From Hydractinia symbiolongicarpus (lineage: Eukaryota > Cnidaria > Hydrozoa > Anthoathecata > Hydractiniidae): DNA of 64,000 bases. Positions within the stretch are counted from its first letter, which is position 1, and every line of letters begins with the position of its first letter. The notes beneath the pieces are model-generated. The model was not told where the DNA came from and ran no database searches. It saw only the letters and a program-made list of their open reading frames with translations. Of this stretch, positions 12,604-27,600 are shown piece after piece. A program made the position numbers and the translations under genes. The stretch is from contig NC_079882.1 of assembly GCF_029227915.1 (NCBI RefSeq), positions 22,881,001-22,945,000 on the forward strand, given 5' to 3'.

Positions 12604-15600
12604 GTAAGTATTATTCTTTGAGTTTAAAATAAAGTAAAACAGAGGTGTAACTTTCAGTAGTTGTTCAGACCACAAGATAACACACTAAAGATGGGTGTAC
12701 TACATAGATATGGCTTTGTTAGGTAGAAAAGGACACGAACTGCTCCTTCAAACCTTTCTAAAATAATAAATATACAATGGAAGTTAAAAAACGATCAATA
12801 TTATAATCTGTATCTATCCTATAATACCTATATACGTAGTTTACGCAAAATGGTAACTGCAGTAGTGAGACACCCGAAATGCTTAAATTTGAGGACGGGC
12901 GACCACCGACTAGCACTCTAAAATGAAAGTTTGCGTTAACTACAAAATACGATATATAACAATTACTCAAAGTCCGTGGTACCATCTGCAGTGAACTTTC
13001 TGGTAGTTGTATTCTGATAAATTCAAAGTACTACTTCGAAATTAGTGTCAAATTTCATTGTTTTTAAAAAAAGCGATAACCTGGTTTTTCAAAGGCTGAA
13101 AAATTATGGCGAAGAATTTAAGATAAAACTATTGGCTACGAATAATTTTCAACGACTGTAAAGGATAAACTCTTGCCAAATTCTAACATCAACATGATTA
13201 TTGATATTTAAATTAATAAATTGAAGTAGAACTACTTTTCATAGCACTAACATACTGCTCCTCAGTCAACAGGATTCGATCCATAATCCCTACAACTGGG
13301 AGTCGCAGATGAACCCACACTACAAACGGTAACTGGTACCACACTGGCTAAGGCTTGGCAGTAATGATGCATTAACATAATGCAATATTAATATCTCCGA
13401 ACCTCAAATATACTTTTAAATAATCAAAACCTGCAACATTTTGTGGATAATGTCCCAGAAATATTTTATTTGTAACTTTATCTTTCCTTAGTAGCGGGAA
13501 AAAACTGAGTAAAATTTTTTACAGCTCTAGATATATTAATGTGTATTTTTTATATAACAATAGCGTTTCTTCAACTCAACCTCAACATTGTCGCGTTGGA
13601 TAGATAAAGAAGTTTGATTTACTTAAGATATTTGAGAAATTAAACATTTAAGTCAAATTTTAACCATTAAAAAAAATCATATAAAGAAGTTTTGAGCCTG
13701 GGCATACTTTTAGAACATATATGTATATATATTATTTGATATTCTTATAAAGTATAGTTTTATATAAAAAACGTGGATGCAATTTTGCAATTGTTAGCTT
13801 AACATATGAAAAGTTTGATATAAATATGAAAGGCTTTCCGTTGTACGTGTATTTCATTTTCACGAACTATGGTAAAAGCAGAAAAACAAATGCATTGTTG
13901 GTCACAACTTCTAAAGTCTCAACCACGGATAGTTGTACATAAAAAGAATTAGAAATACAAGAAGCCTCGCACCCTTTTAATGTTTCTTCGTATTTCTATG
14001 TTATGATGTGTTGTACTCTTACTTTTTTGTATATGCAATTAAAGGTTTTTTTCTTTGGTCTTAGTTCTTTAAAATGCTTGTTAATTACATATCAACCACA
14101 GTTTAACTGAGTTTTAAGGTGTTTATAATAAAACTTATATGTTTCATAATCTTATTCTAAAAAGATAAGTTTATGAAGGTAATTATTTTCTGTTTTGCCT
14201 AAATCCAGAAGTTTTTTTTTCTGTACACAGCATGTGCAGATCGCACACCTCTTGGAATGGCAAATGGATTGATTACTTCCGATCAAATATCAAGTAGCTC
14301 AATGTATGCAGATTACCTACCATCTCGTGGAAGACTTTATTCTTCAAGTGCATGGTGTGGTCATGAAGGAACGTATGTAGGAGATTATCAGTCGGATTGG
14401 TTTCAGGTACTGTGAAGCACTCATCTTTTTATAATTTAATATTAAGCTTTTAATGCAGGATGAAAAGCTTAGAATTACCAGACTGTCTGTTGGTGTTAAT
14501 TACGGTGTAGCGCGAATAATTCATGATCGCAAACAATAAAATCAATACTCTATGTACGACGAAAATAGATCTATAAGTACACAAAACGTAATGGCCATAA
14601 ACAAGACTTTCTTACTCTAAATACCCTAAATCTCCAGCAGCAAAAGTTGATTTCACAAAAAATAATAGCACTTTTGATCACTTCTTTAAAATTCTATGTT
14701 TATATGCTTTTTTATACTAAGTGTAAATAAAACACAATGAAAACTGATCTCTTCTTGAGAGGAGAAAAGACTTTTAAGCTTTCTGTATTATAAGAAAAAA
14801 TGCAGATAAATGGAAAATAGGCTTTAGCCGGGTCAATCATTTTTTTCGCCAACATAGTTTGTGCGATGAGCTTTTTCTAATATTGCCTTTTCATGAACAG
14901 CCGTGGAGAAACTATTGCATGAAAACGGAGTTAGTTTAGGCAAAATTTAGAACGCCGAGTTGTTTACTTGCTGTTTTGATCTTATTTGTCAACGAATGTT
15001 TGTTTTATAATTTTCAACTGGCCCATTAGAAAAATCGTAGTGCATAAAAGCATATACAGGGTATTAGCAGTGGTAGTGTAACAAAAATAATGAATGTTTC
15101 TTGATATTGTATTTATGACACTCTTGTGGGCTAGCTAGCTAGCTATAAACAACCAGCCAACTTATTTCTCGCTCCTTCGTGAGATTTAACAAGTTTACCT
15201 AGTTTACTGAAACTTATTGTAATTGCTTTCCCAAAAAGTTACCCAGCTATTTATTCTAGCCAGATATTTTAGGTAGCTAGGATGCTTTAGCCAGATATTT
15301 GCAGAGGAATGATGTGCTACCTAGTTAAGTCTCCATAACATTGTCAGGCACGCTTCCATTCAGTAACCATTTATTATATGCATATTTTTCGTGCACTCAT
15401 TAATTGCAAATTGTCATTCTTTTTGTTTATCTGTTAAGATATAAATTAATTTTGTAGGCTTAACAATTCTGGAACATGTTTAAGAAACGAAAAACGTGCA
15501 GTACGAATCACAACGTGTTAGTTGCTATCGGTTCTTGCATAAATCAAATCGTCTCGAAAGGTAAAGGCACCACATTTTTACGGATCCGAGAACAACCTGA

Positions 15601-18600
15601 AATGCTCAATAGTATGTCTGAAAGTTAACCTCCTATTCAATTACCCTGTGAACAATGTTTTTAATTTTATTGGATAGGGTAGCAGGGACTAATTTCAGTC
15701 GAAAAATTGCTGCTGACGCATTCCACGATGTTTATCTTTCTTTGTCAATGACTGAGATGCAATGAACTTGGTTACTATTTTTAATCATTTTGAAATAAGA
15801 AAGTTGTCTTAGACGACTGCTTTCTAAGATAACTGCTTTGGTTCTTATAAAATCAACAATCCTGTAGCAACTTTAAGCACTTATTTCTCTGAGCAGAGGC
15901 AGGCTGGAATTCCACTGTGCTTATTCCAAGTTCTCTTCAAACTTTGATGACTGATTTTGTTTCTGTTACAAAAACATATAGCTGCTTGATGATAGGGCGC
16001 CCTTTTTATTGTTAGATGTCTTTTACGTTTTTTTTTTTTGTTTTTGTTTTTAAACCCACTGAATCAATTTATTTGCACTAATAAAGAACAAATGCGGTCA
16101 ATCTGCAATCTCAAGATCACAATGCTTGACCCCTTTGCGTTTCTTAATCGGCGCAATCTGCAACATTAGGACCACATGATTACTGATATATTTTAGTAAA
16201 ACGTCATACTCCATTAGTACGGTTGGATGACTAGACCAACATCAGTCTGCACGTCAGGTATCGGCGTTAGTAAATCTTCTACGTCGCTGTTTTTGTAACA
16301 GCGCAGAACATATATTTCATGCAACATTAATGAAGCGTTAAAATGATCTCCGAACCACCAAAAAAAAATAGTACTTGATAAAAAATTCATTTGATATCAT
16401 CTATGACAATGATGTGTTACAGAAGAAATCTTATCAATACTTTAACCATTTCATGGTAATCTTGCTGATGATTATGTATTCTGGAAGGTTAGTCTGTATT
16501 GAAGGAATAGTACAGTAGCTTCTTTATAAGCATCATTTATTCTCACTTTTTGTCAAATTTATTCCTTTTTATTAAAACCTTGTAATTTATTCCAAAGACC
16601 ACATAAGTATGTTTCAAGTTCTACAGATTTAGGGAAGTTTTAACTTAAAGGCAATATCAAAGCCAATAAGAGGTATCGGTGCTATATATTTGCCCTGCAG
16701 ATGTTAGAATTAATATCCACAGTCATACATACTGCGTAGTATGGCGTTAACTGACTGGAGTTCTTTTACTGTAGGGCGACACCTGATTGATGCTTCTGCA
16801 AAATTTGTCGAAGTAATAGCAGGCTTCTATTAAAGCAATTCCAAAAGGATTAGATATGACTTTTATTTACGCATTATCAGCATTAAAGCATTAAAGTGTG
16901 GACTATTTAAAATCTTCTTGTGTATAATTGTACAGAATTGCCCACTAGTTCCTACAATAAATTGTACCCTAATCATGGTGATCGTTTTGTTTAAAGCCGG
17001 AGGAACCGGCGTCGCATGCCGAGGTAAGGCAGGAGTAAAAGTGTTACCCATCATTTAAAAACCCTGTTGCACAATAAATTAGAACCGTAAATTGTGTCAC
17101 ACATTCAGGTGGAGCATTCTAGTACAGGTATACGTATGTTGGTAAAAGTTCAGAAATGACTGTTACTCCGGGCAGGGTGTTTAGTACAAGTAAACAATGT
17201 CGCGCATTCATGTAGGTAGAATACCTTTTTCGAAATAAAACTTTATGGCAATTTTGGTTTAATCAAAACATAGGAAACAGACCGTCGTTCACACTGGACT
17301 GAGCGCTTGGTACAGGTATACCGTGTTGCACATGTGTTTATGCTTAATACCCTTTTACCACAGTTTACAACCCGTTGCTACCCCGTCATAGCAAAAAAAT
17401 TAGGAAATATCTTTTTCTTGCAGAATAATTTCAATAAACGTGAACAAATTAATCATGACATAGGATGCACTCTGATTAAACGCCTGGTTTAGCCACAAGT
17501 AACTGTGTTAGCCCGCATTGAACACCAGACTGAGTGATTAATAAGATCTGTCAACTGTGCCACATATTCAGGCATAGCGCTTTAGTACAAATTAGTAAAA
17601 CTGGCATATTTATATAATGCATTCATTTTAATCACTCAACTTTTTTTTTTAATTAAAGTTAGTAGCTTAAAATAATTAAATTATCTAAGGAAATAAATTA
17701 ATTGCCTGAATATATTTTAATCAATAATAAGATTTTCGATTAAATACTATAAAATAATAAGATTTTCGATTAAAAAAATGTGTTAGCCCGCATTGAACAC
17801 CAGACTAAGTGATTAATAAGATCTGTCAACTGTGCCACATATTCAGGCATAGCGCTTTAGTACAAATTAGTAAAACTGGCATATTTATATAATGCATTCA
17901 TTTTAATCACTTAACTTTTTTTTTAATTAAAGTTAGTAGATTAAAATAATTAAATTATCTAAGGAAATAAATTAATTGCCTGAATATATTTTAATCAATA
18001 ATAAGATTTTCGATTAAACAAGACCCTGGTTTTTAAAAACATCAAAGATCGCGGAAAGATCAAAGGAATATTGGTAGCCATTGTGCATGACAGAAGGCAG
18101 AGGGACAGACGTATACGGGTATTATAATATAGACTGTCGTTGCCGTGGAAAAATCCACTGATTCGCCTGTCCTTTATATTTACCCGTCGCAACAAAGCTG
18201 ATAAAAGTATATCGCATTTGATATTCCTGTTTCTGTAACATCATTTTCTACCTCAGCAGGGGAGTCCGCGCAGAGACATACAGACGGAATACGGCTAATA
18301 TAAGAGATTATTATTTTGCTTTTTTATCATTGCTACAACAACCCACCATCCTAATCATGTATTGATTGCATAAGGTTTACCATTTTCAATCCAGTTATCT
18401 TGTTTGAATTTCAAAGCCAGAGGAAAATTTGTTCTAGCAACCTAATGTTAATTTAATTTTTGTCAATTGTCTGTTCTGCGCTTCAACTTAGGTACTGCAG
18501 TTTCTCTAGAGTCAGACTATTTTTGATAGTCACAGGAATATAATTTCTTAAGTACTTCTTAGAACGTTTTATCCGTATGTCATCACTATTATTTGTCCTC

Positions 18601-21600
18601 CCCACCGTATGTTCCTTAGTTATTGTGTTCACAAAGGTAACGAGATTTTCATGTGAAAAGAATCGTTGACTACAGTTGTCATGAAATGCGAACGTCATAA
18701 TGTCTGTCATCTATTATAAGATGACAGAAACCACGTACATACCGATTGATCTTTATCATGGAAATCGATCGATCAAAGGACTTATTTTTATCTTGATTTG
18801 AATTTCTTCCACACTGATTATCGTTTATATTTTTGCTTTATTGGGACGATATTTATGCAATTCTAAGGGATGCTCTCTGTACAAATGGCCATGTGTCTTT
18901 CTTGTTACATGCATTTATTGAGGAATACTTCACTAATATTAAGTTTTTGTTTTTAAACTAGCGTAATGACGGCAAATAAATATTATAAATGAAAGAAAAA
19001 ATTATAGCTGGTGTTTCAAAACCGTTGCCAAGAAAAATTCATCGAAACAAAATTTCACTTTATTCTTGACTAGAACCTAACATCAACTGCATAGAAAACC
19101 CCACAGCAACAAATTATTTTTTGTGCACGCTAAACATCGCTATTATTAAATTTAACGCAACAATGCTCTACACGCCTTTTTGCGTCACGCAAATTTAAAC
19201 ACCAGGAAGATAATACACTGCAATAATTCACTAATAACCTTTTATTGTTTACTCGTCTGTTTCAGGCATTTACATCGTGAAGTATCGTAGGAAGACTTAA
19301 AAAATGTGATATACTGCTATTATCTTCTTCAAAAAAATTTGCATGGAATGTTAACCATGTTTTAGGTTTAAGGGCTTATAAACTCTTGAAGGTGATCTGT
19401 CAATTATTTGACTTCCCCCTGCGCGATCTATATAAAGTTACACCATTTTTTAAACGTCAAAGTGTCAGGCTAATTATTGATGTAACCACAAGGAAAAACT
19501 CTTAGAAAGAGAATTTATTTCTGGCTCTAATTGAGGGCCCATCATTGTCCCCTCCCTTTACATAAGGTGTTTGACGTTATTTATAAAATTCCTTAAATTT
19601 AATTCGCTTCCGCGACATCTTCCAACTTGTAACTGACATTTCGTTGATCAGTATATATTTGGGAGACACTAAATCATAATTACGAATTTAAATCATTTGA
19701 AGTTTTATTATTTCATATGCCTTCTGTATAGAAAGTTTTTTCATTTTTTATATATATAACTTGAATATCTTTAGAATGCATGAAGCATTGTATTCGTCTT
19801 AGACACACTTATACTAGAAGGTTCTTTTACGAATATATACTATAATCAGTGAATATTGAATTTAAAAAATTGATAAAGATAGATTAGTCTAAATTAGAAA
19901 GCCTTAAAACCGATTATGCATAGGATAAAGTTTTTGATTTGTACAATGTTATTTTTTTAGGTTCGTTTTAGTAAAAAAACAACCATCAATGGGATTGCTA
20001 TTCAAGGTGATCCACTAGTTAAAAGCAGCTTTATAGAAGAATTCAGATTGAACTCCTCAATTAATGGAAATGATTGGACAAGTTTTGGGAACGGTCAGGT
20101 AAATTTTACACCCTTATTGAAACACTGCATATGAACTTTTGCTTTTTGACATGCATATAAAGTTAAATGTTGCAAAATTAAATATAAAAGAGACTCCGTA
20201 TTAACCCATTATCTCTATGTGAGTCAGGGATGGTTGTACACATAGAGTCAGAGATTAAATATGTGTTAGAGCAAAGTGATGCATTTGAAAGGCAAAGAAC
20301 AAAGGTATAGGTGCTGTGTTACAGCATTTAGGTAACATGATAGAACATGGAAATGGTTCAACCTTTGCAGAAAAAAAAGCTACCATTTTGCGTGACAGAC
20401 AGACGTATACGGATATTATAATATAGATGCATTTTGCTGTATCTCGGTTGAAGTAAGTTATTGTTGATATTCAAGTTTTTATGTACGTTTAAATCAACCT
20501 AAGCAAGATGGGGAAGCTGCAATAACTATGTCGCTTTAAGAAAGTGCAACTACCATACATTTGGAATGGTAACCCACCAACTTCTGTTGTTTAATTTGCA
20601 TATGAAAAACAAAGTGGTGTATAATACTTTACCTGTGATCACAAATTATGATCACAAATTAAATATAATATTCTTTAAATATTATATTTCAAACCAAGGC
20701 TGGTCAATATTCTTATTTATCTCTATTTTTCCAAAATGACAGCTTAATATTCTTATAAAAGAAAAATCGTGTAGATGTAAATTAATCTTATTTTTTTGAA
20801 GCTACATTCACATGCATGTAATTTTTGACATAAGAGCTTACGGAAAATTTCTACGTTAGGCCTTACGTAAAGTTACTGCTTACGGAATGGTATGCTCACA
20901 TGGACGTATAGTGTTTTTCACATATACGGAAATATTTTGCGTAATGTAAATATTTCAAATTATTATTCAATAAGGCGGCGTGTAATAAGTATGATGTTTT
21001 GACTGCAGCATTAGTGATTCTAATGTATATGTTCTTACCATTTTTCAAAGACCAGTTCTTCTTCCGCAACCCCTTTCTATGCATTCCTTTTGATGTCCTT
21101 TCGATGGAATTCCTTATGCCATTTATCATAAAGAACAGTATACTTTTGTACAGAAACACTCAAATCTTCTTTATTGATCATTTTCAAAAATTTGAAATCT
21201 AACTCCTAAATTAAATGACTATATTCAAATTTGTTCTTTTAAGACTCGAACGTGATCGGCAATTTTTTCCGTCTTTTTTCTTCTTCTGGCTTAAGGACAG
21301 TTTCTTACAAGCAAAAAATTTTCCTTCGTAAGAGAACCGCACGAAAGGGCTTACGTAGCACGTAAGACCTTAAATTGTTTACGCAGCTGGTGTCACATGT
21401 CACGTCAAATTTATACGTAACGTAAGAGAATGAATGAACTTTTCACCTTACGTAAGCACTTACGTCAAAGATTACGTGCATGTAAATATAGCTTTAAAGA
21501 TTTTCCACCCAGAAGCAAACGCTCTTTTCGTTTTGCTTTTTTTAAAACCTGTAAAGCCGCGTTCACATGGACGTATTTTATTACGTAAAAAGATTGTGTT

Positions 21601-24600
21601 CATTCATTCTCTTACGTTACGTAAAAAATTTACGTACATATGACATGTGTTACGAAGATTACGTAAACCCTTTTGGAAATCCGTAAGCGCTTACGTGAAT
21701 TTCCTTCCGTGCAAAACTTTTTGCACGTAAGAAACTGTACGTAAGCAAAAATAAGGAAAAAATAAGGAATAAAATTAAGCAATCGCGTTCGAACAGCATT
21801 TCGAACTAAAAAACAGTCAAAATTACTTGTTCAACATGTTTGGTTTGATAAAATGACAAACATCAAAATTGCATGCAACGACGAAGAACTGTCCACGATT
21901 GTGTACAAGTATAAAGTAGTGTTTTGCAGGAACAATCGTTAAAATAAATGTGCCACTATGAAGTCTATCCATGTTTGTAGCCAAAATAACAACCAGCTTC
22001 ATCAGCCCTCTTTTGACGACGGTGACGCCTTCTTTTTAAAATATTAAGAACAGTTGCCAACATGTGGTGCTTGTTGAATGCCGCTATATTTGAAAATTAC
22101 TTTGCCAGTTAAAATGAATGAAACATTTCTTTTGACTTTACGTAACATTTTATCTAACATTGTCCGTTCATATGAACAAAACCACCCGTAAGTTGACATT
22201 TGTTACGTAAACTATTTCGTAAAAGCTTACGTAAAAAATTACGTTCATGTGATTGCGGCTTAGCACTCTTCCCCAGATAACCACCGCCGCCCTTTTATTT
22301 ATATATAAGAATTTGGTTTGTTTGCTATAATTTCAGGTTAAAAAGTATAGACCTTTTCCTCAAACAATAGAGAAATATAAAATATTGACCACCCTGGTTA
22401 GAACTTTGATATTCTTATACAGAAAATTGTGAAATGGATTTCAAATTAAAGATATGCAGCGAGTTGATCTGCTTTGTCCATGCCTTGTTAGCTGCTATAA
22501 AGATGGAAAGCTGCGAAACTTAAGATCAAATGCACACTGACAATGACTTGGACGTTGTGTTAATTAGCTTTTTCTGCGCTTGCGAAACAAATGTCCACTG
22601 TCAGACACAGCGAGCATTAATGAAGGCCAAAATAAATCCATGTTCTGAAAGTATGCTTTCTTGTATTGTAAAAAATGTTAAAAAAAATCCATGTTGTTGC
22701 TTATTTGTGATGATACAGCCAGAATTCTATTTGCAAAAAGAAAATGTGCTATTCATATCTCATTTTTATAACACCATTGAACTTGGGTTATGGCATAAGT
22801 CAGAAAAAATATAAAAACAGAAAAAAGACGGTAACCTCGTGTTTATTCTTAATTGAGTGGTTAATTACGGGCGTGAGCCGGAAGTAACCCCTGAAAACCG
22901 AAATTGTCTCAAAAAACCTCCGCTGACAGCTATTCATCGCAATAAAAAAATTGAATGTTCTCAGGATTAAACGGGGGTTAAAATAAGCGTATTTTACGGG
23001 CCCATATATGACATATTTAATACAACATTTTTTTAATTCCTAACTGGCGGCGCTAGTTATGCCGCCAGTTATACCTGTCGCCGCTAGTTGCATATCACTG
23101 TCGCTGCATATCACTGTTTCATTTGATAATGTTTTTGGGGACTTAATTTCGCATTGTCGAAAAATTGATATACTTTCAAAACGGGTTAATTTATCATTTT
23201 CTGAAGATTTCGAGGTGGGTGATGGTGCAACCAAAGATGTGTATGCAAAATGTTTTGATGAATTTTATAAACAGTGTGAAGGAGAGCGTCATAAAGTACC
23301 AATAGCAACTATGGACAAAAATGACCTTGAAACCTTTGGTAAATTAATAACTCATGCCTTTATCCAACATGGACTTTTTCCATTACAAATATCCAAGGCA
23401 TAGATCGAATATTCTCTTTATGGAAATGTTGATGATAATATAGATGATATATATATGATTACTAATTACAGAAACTTCGTTTTATGCTTTACAATAAATT
23501 ATACATTTCTTCTGTAAGTACTTTAAACAGTTCTTTTGCTTCCGTTGAATTGGGCAAGGTCATCTGTTTTTCATTCATTTTATATTGCAAGTAGTTCCGA
23601 CATTACCTCAGAACACCCAAACAATAATGGCTACTGAATATGTGTTTCGGCCACTGCAAGGTCGTTAGAATTTACTGAACATTTATAGTCCTCTCCACCA
23701 TCCCTTTTAGGCAAATGGTACAGCACATTAGGACGGCCGGCAGGACTTTCCGAATTCCTAACTTTGTGTATGCGATAGTTATTCCATAACGAAACAGTCT
23801 GATCTAAGTCAGTTTGCAATAACGTGAGATATGCAAAACGCTGGCAATCTAGATGGTAATCAATGCTCGTGTCTAGCGTACCTTCGTCACACAAATCTTT
23901 AAAGTATCCAATAGTTATATTATCCAATAGTTACAGCGGTTTTTCCTGAATTGGCACCATCAAGATTCTATGCGCTGATTTCTAGTGGAAGGACCATATC
24001 GAAAGCTTTTTTCACCCGAAGAATCATCTTTGCCATCTCTTCGAAAGAATCTTTGCATTCCACCGACAACTACATTCTCTGACCCGTGATCAGCTCAAAT
24101 GCAATGAGAAGTTGATTGCAGGCGCGTGACACACTTTAGGAAATAGGCAGCAATTATTTTAGGATTATTATTACTTGCGCCGTCATTTAGCCAAAGTATT
24201 TTTCGACTCCAGTCATCAATTGCACCATGGATTGCAAATCCGAATGGCTTCAACTTGTGATAACCGTCCCATGTGCCAAACAAAGTTAGGACCACGGGAA
24301 AAATATTTCCTTCTTTTAAAACGATGCTTACTTCATTCCTCAACACCGGATGGATCCATAGCCTTCATAGTCATGCGCACGGTTTCTCGATCTACATTGA
24401 AGCCATCAGATTGGAGTTTCTGTGTCATTGAACGATACCCAAATCCTTCCCCTGAGCCAGAAATTTGTCTTTCGATAGCAATCAATACCGAATTTGTACT
24501 GGATGGTTTGTATCGCCTAAACAAATTCATACTTCTTAATACGCGGTTGAGTTGTCTGATCCCAATGTGCACATCATGTTTTGTAAATAAAAACGTTCTG

Positions 24601-27600
24601 ATTTCTTCATAAGATAATCCATCTAAAAAGTACTGTCTGATCAAGCACTTGGTTGATTTACTGATAACCATTCCAAGGATCTGAAATTGAAAATCAAAAT
24701 AAGTTATAACTTTTATAACGACCAAGTTGCCACTAAATAGCACAAGAGTTTAAAATATTGTTTTACGTCCAAATAATCACCTCTTTACTTGAAACTTTAC
24801 TTGAATCAAAAGGCCCCAACGTTTTCTTGTAGTGTTTACCAGCATTCGCGCATGCGCCCAAACACAAAATCACCTGGAAGGCGTTTAAATGGCGGCATAA
24901 CTAGCGCCGACAGTTATAACTGGCGGCATAACTAGCGGCGACTGTTATAACTAGCGGCGACAGTTATAACTAGCGGCATAACTAGCGGCGACAGTTATAA
25001 CTAGCGGCGACAGTTATAACTGGCGGCATAACTAGCGCCGCCAGTTAGGAATTAAAAAAAATGTTGTATTAAAAATGTCATATATGGGCCACCGTAGTAT
25101 TTTGTAAAAAAAATATACATTTGTTTTATATCGACACACACAGAAAAAAAAATCTCATGTCAATATACATTCAGATATGAGGTTTCAAACCTTCAAACAT
25201 AAAATACACACATCGGACCACCGAATGGACGGGAAAGAAGACGAAAATAAAAGAGGCGCTTATTACGCCCTCGTGAGATAATTTTGCGTGCTTAAACGTC
25301 AAAAGGGCGGGACGAATAAATAATATCAGAAAGTTATTCTCGGAGTTTTGTACTCCCCAATTTTAAAAGAGAAACGAATATATACTAAATTTAAATCTGC
25401 AACGATTTTTAAATTTATCTATCGTTTTGCCTTTCAACAAAACTGCCTAAAAACATACTATACGTTTTAGAGATTTAAAGGTAATATGGACAACTTGAAC
25501 GTAGTATACAACTGGTTTACAAAATCGATGGTAGCTACTCATGTTCAATTGTATGCAACGCGTATCAAATTACATAATGATCCATTGGCTACCGCATGTG
25601 TGCGGATGGAACTTTATGGATGCTTGCAGAAAGGTAAGTAGGGTTAACAATTCTGATTAGTAGCCGGTTGTTAAGACAGGAAGCTAGGGAGATTACGCCC
25701 TAAAAGAATCTTTTCTGAGTTTTTTTTAGCATTTTCATGCTTCGCAGACTTCCTTGTATCAGTAAATATAACATGATGCCGAGATGGTTTAAAACTTTAC
25801 ACCAAAAAAGGCAGCCTAATTTTTCTCTGTTGTTAAATAAAGGTTAAAATTGACCAGATAAACTAACAACTGAATGTATGTATATGTCAAATATACTTTG
25901 CGTTCATATACACGCATTATTTTATAGATGGCTTGAAATAAGCATATGGAATAAAGTAACAATACAGCATACACATGATTCAATAAATCAGCCTTTAAAA
26001 CTCCCTTGTTCTGCATAGTAAAATTTCCTTCAAAACATGCTTATTGATACAACAATATCTAAATACTAACAAGAATGTTAAATATTTTTCTCTATGTATA
26101 AATCTAAAGAATGGATCTATCTATTTTAACCTGATATCCCTATCTTGATACTCTTATAAACTTGTTTTTGACCAAATGACAACAATAACAATAACAAAGG
26201 ATGGAAGTTCGAGAAAACTTAGTACTTTTAAAATAAGTACTTTTTTGTCCTCTTAAACTGGGTGCTTGAACATTCGTTTTGTTTATATCACATAAAACCC
26301 ACCATAAACGTAAAAACATACTACGTTGCGCGTTTTTAAATGTTATAATATTTTAACACCCAATGAATTATATTACTTGTCTCTGGCATAAAATATGGCA
26401 CAATCACTGTAGCTACTGGTTCGTCTTCTGCATTCTCCCTGTTACCCTTGCTGTCGGTTTTGTTCTCGATTTTCTAAGCCTAAATTACAAAATGCAGCTA
26501 AGTCTTAGATTCCTGAATCTGATTCAAATAATCTTGAGTTTCGCTAAAAGCATCATTGAATAGTGCGAATTTATCCGGCTAATTTTGAATGATTTTTTTT
26601 AAAAAGATACATATAGATGGAAACATTAACCTGACACAGGATAGCTCGATACCAGGCACCGTGCCTTTCATGGATAGTTGTTTTACTAACTGATACCAGA
26701 AATCTTCGAAGCTTGAAACATGCAGTGTTGTTGCCTTTTATTTTATACTTACAAGTAAAGACAGTTATAACTCGCAAATTTGAAAGTCTAGTAAGTGAGC
26801 GTGGTTCATTTGTGTTTCACTCGGGAGTTTTTGTTCGATGCAAGCATAGCGTTTAATTAGCCGATGATCAAATTAAATTTCCTTGTAAGTAGTACATTAA
26901 CCCAATCTGGAGATACAGTCGCTGAATATTAGGACTTTAAGTCTAGTCTCTGATCAAAGGAAGGTGGCAACCTTGCCAGAAGTAGTCACAACTCTATTTA
27001 AATTGCTGCTAAGTAAAGATTATAAGCCCAGTATAGTCAATATAAGTTGGATTTAGCTGTAAGATTAAATGGATTATGAGGTTTAAGTACCACAATTCTC
27101 CATAAGTTTGTCCAAAAATAGTCTATATACCTAATTTATCGCGAAATTTCGTAATATCTTTTTTTAAAAACTATTAGAATGCCTGATTTCTCAAACTTGA
27201 AAAGTATAGCCGTAGGTAATACAGAATTAATTGTTTGCTAATTTAACCAGACCTGTCTTATCAAAATTCCATGGGGAACGTCAATCAACGCAAAATGTTT
27301 AACAGAAGCAATGGTTACTACTTATATACTTGTAAATGTGATTAAATTTCAAATATTTGTAATGTGCGTACAATAAAATAAATTTAAAAAGCTCAGAATA
27401 TAGAAAAATAAGAAAAATTTCAGGCTGATCATGTCAAAAAAAAAACACAAAAAAACCTCAAGGTATAGGCAAATTAACATGGTTCTGACCAAAAACGTGC
27501 ATATCAAGTTTTGATACAGTACATTCTAATAATATTTTCATAAGAACAAAGTATTTAATGTATGTATATACTCGTATTGTTCACCTGACGGTTAAATTTT

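Larger units (their letters stand above)
14407..19960. other. RPTP intron 2
   Basis: 5.5 kb of AT-rich intron. It contains a GCTAGCTA run near 15131, the tandem duplication at 17504-18018 and Helitron-like ends near 18050-18133. No coding region is recognised. Confidence 0.75.
22989..25102 (-). mobile_element. element B: IS3EU-like DNA transposon with 6-bp target duplication
   Basis: The element body is 22995-25096 (2102 bp). The termini are TACGGGCCCATATATGAC on the left and, inverted, TACGGTGGCCCATATATGAC on the right. Terminal similarity continues through the GGCGGCGCTAGTTATGCCGC block. GTATTT flanks it on both sides (22989-22994 and 25097-25102), a perfect 6-bp target duplication. Inside are an rve-type integrase on - and a HECT-like gene on +, converging. 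Both genes are broken, so the copy is dead. Confidence 0.88.
20099..25470. other. RPTP intron 3, rich in mobile DNA
   Basis: The intron holds a Helitron-like end (20387-20427), two MITE-like units (20799-21494, 21554-22261) and element B (22995-25096). The remaining sequence is AT-rich with no exon recognised. Confidence 0.8.

Noticed and set aside
20896-21643. Open frames of 67-87 codons inside the MITE-like units
   Set aside because: They are antiparallel readings of inverted-repeat DNA and show no protein features.
23040-23234. Short frame on - opposite the HECT-like segment
   Set aside because: It overlaps the terminal repeat and mirrors the + frame, which has the recognisable domain.
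24898-25048. Regularly spaced repeats resembling a CRISPR array
   Set aside because: Units are contiguous, with no unique spacers, and lie just inside a transposon terminus; they are subterminal repeats.
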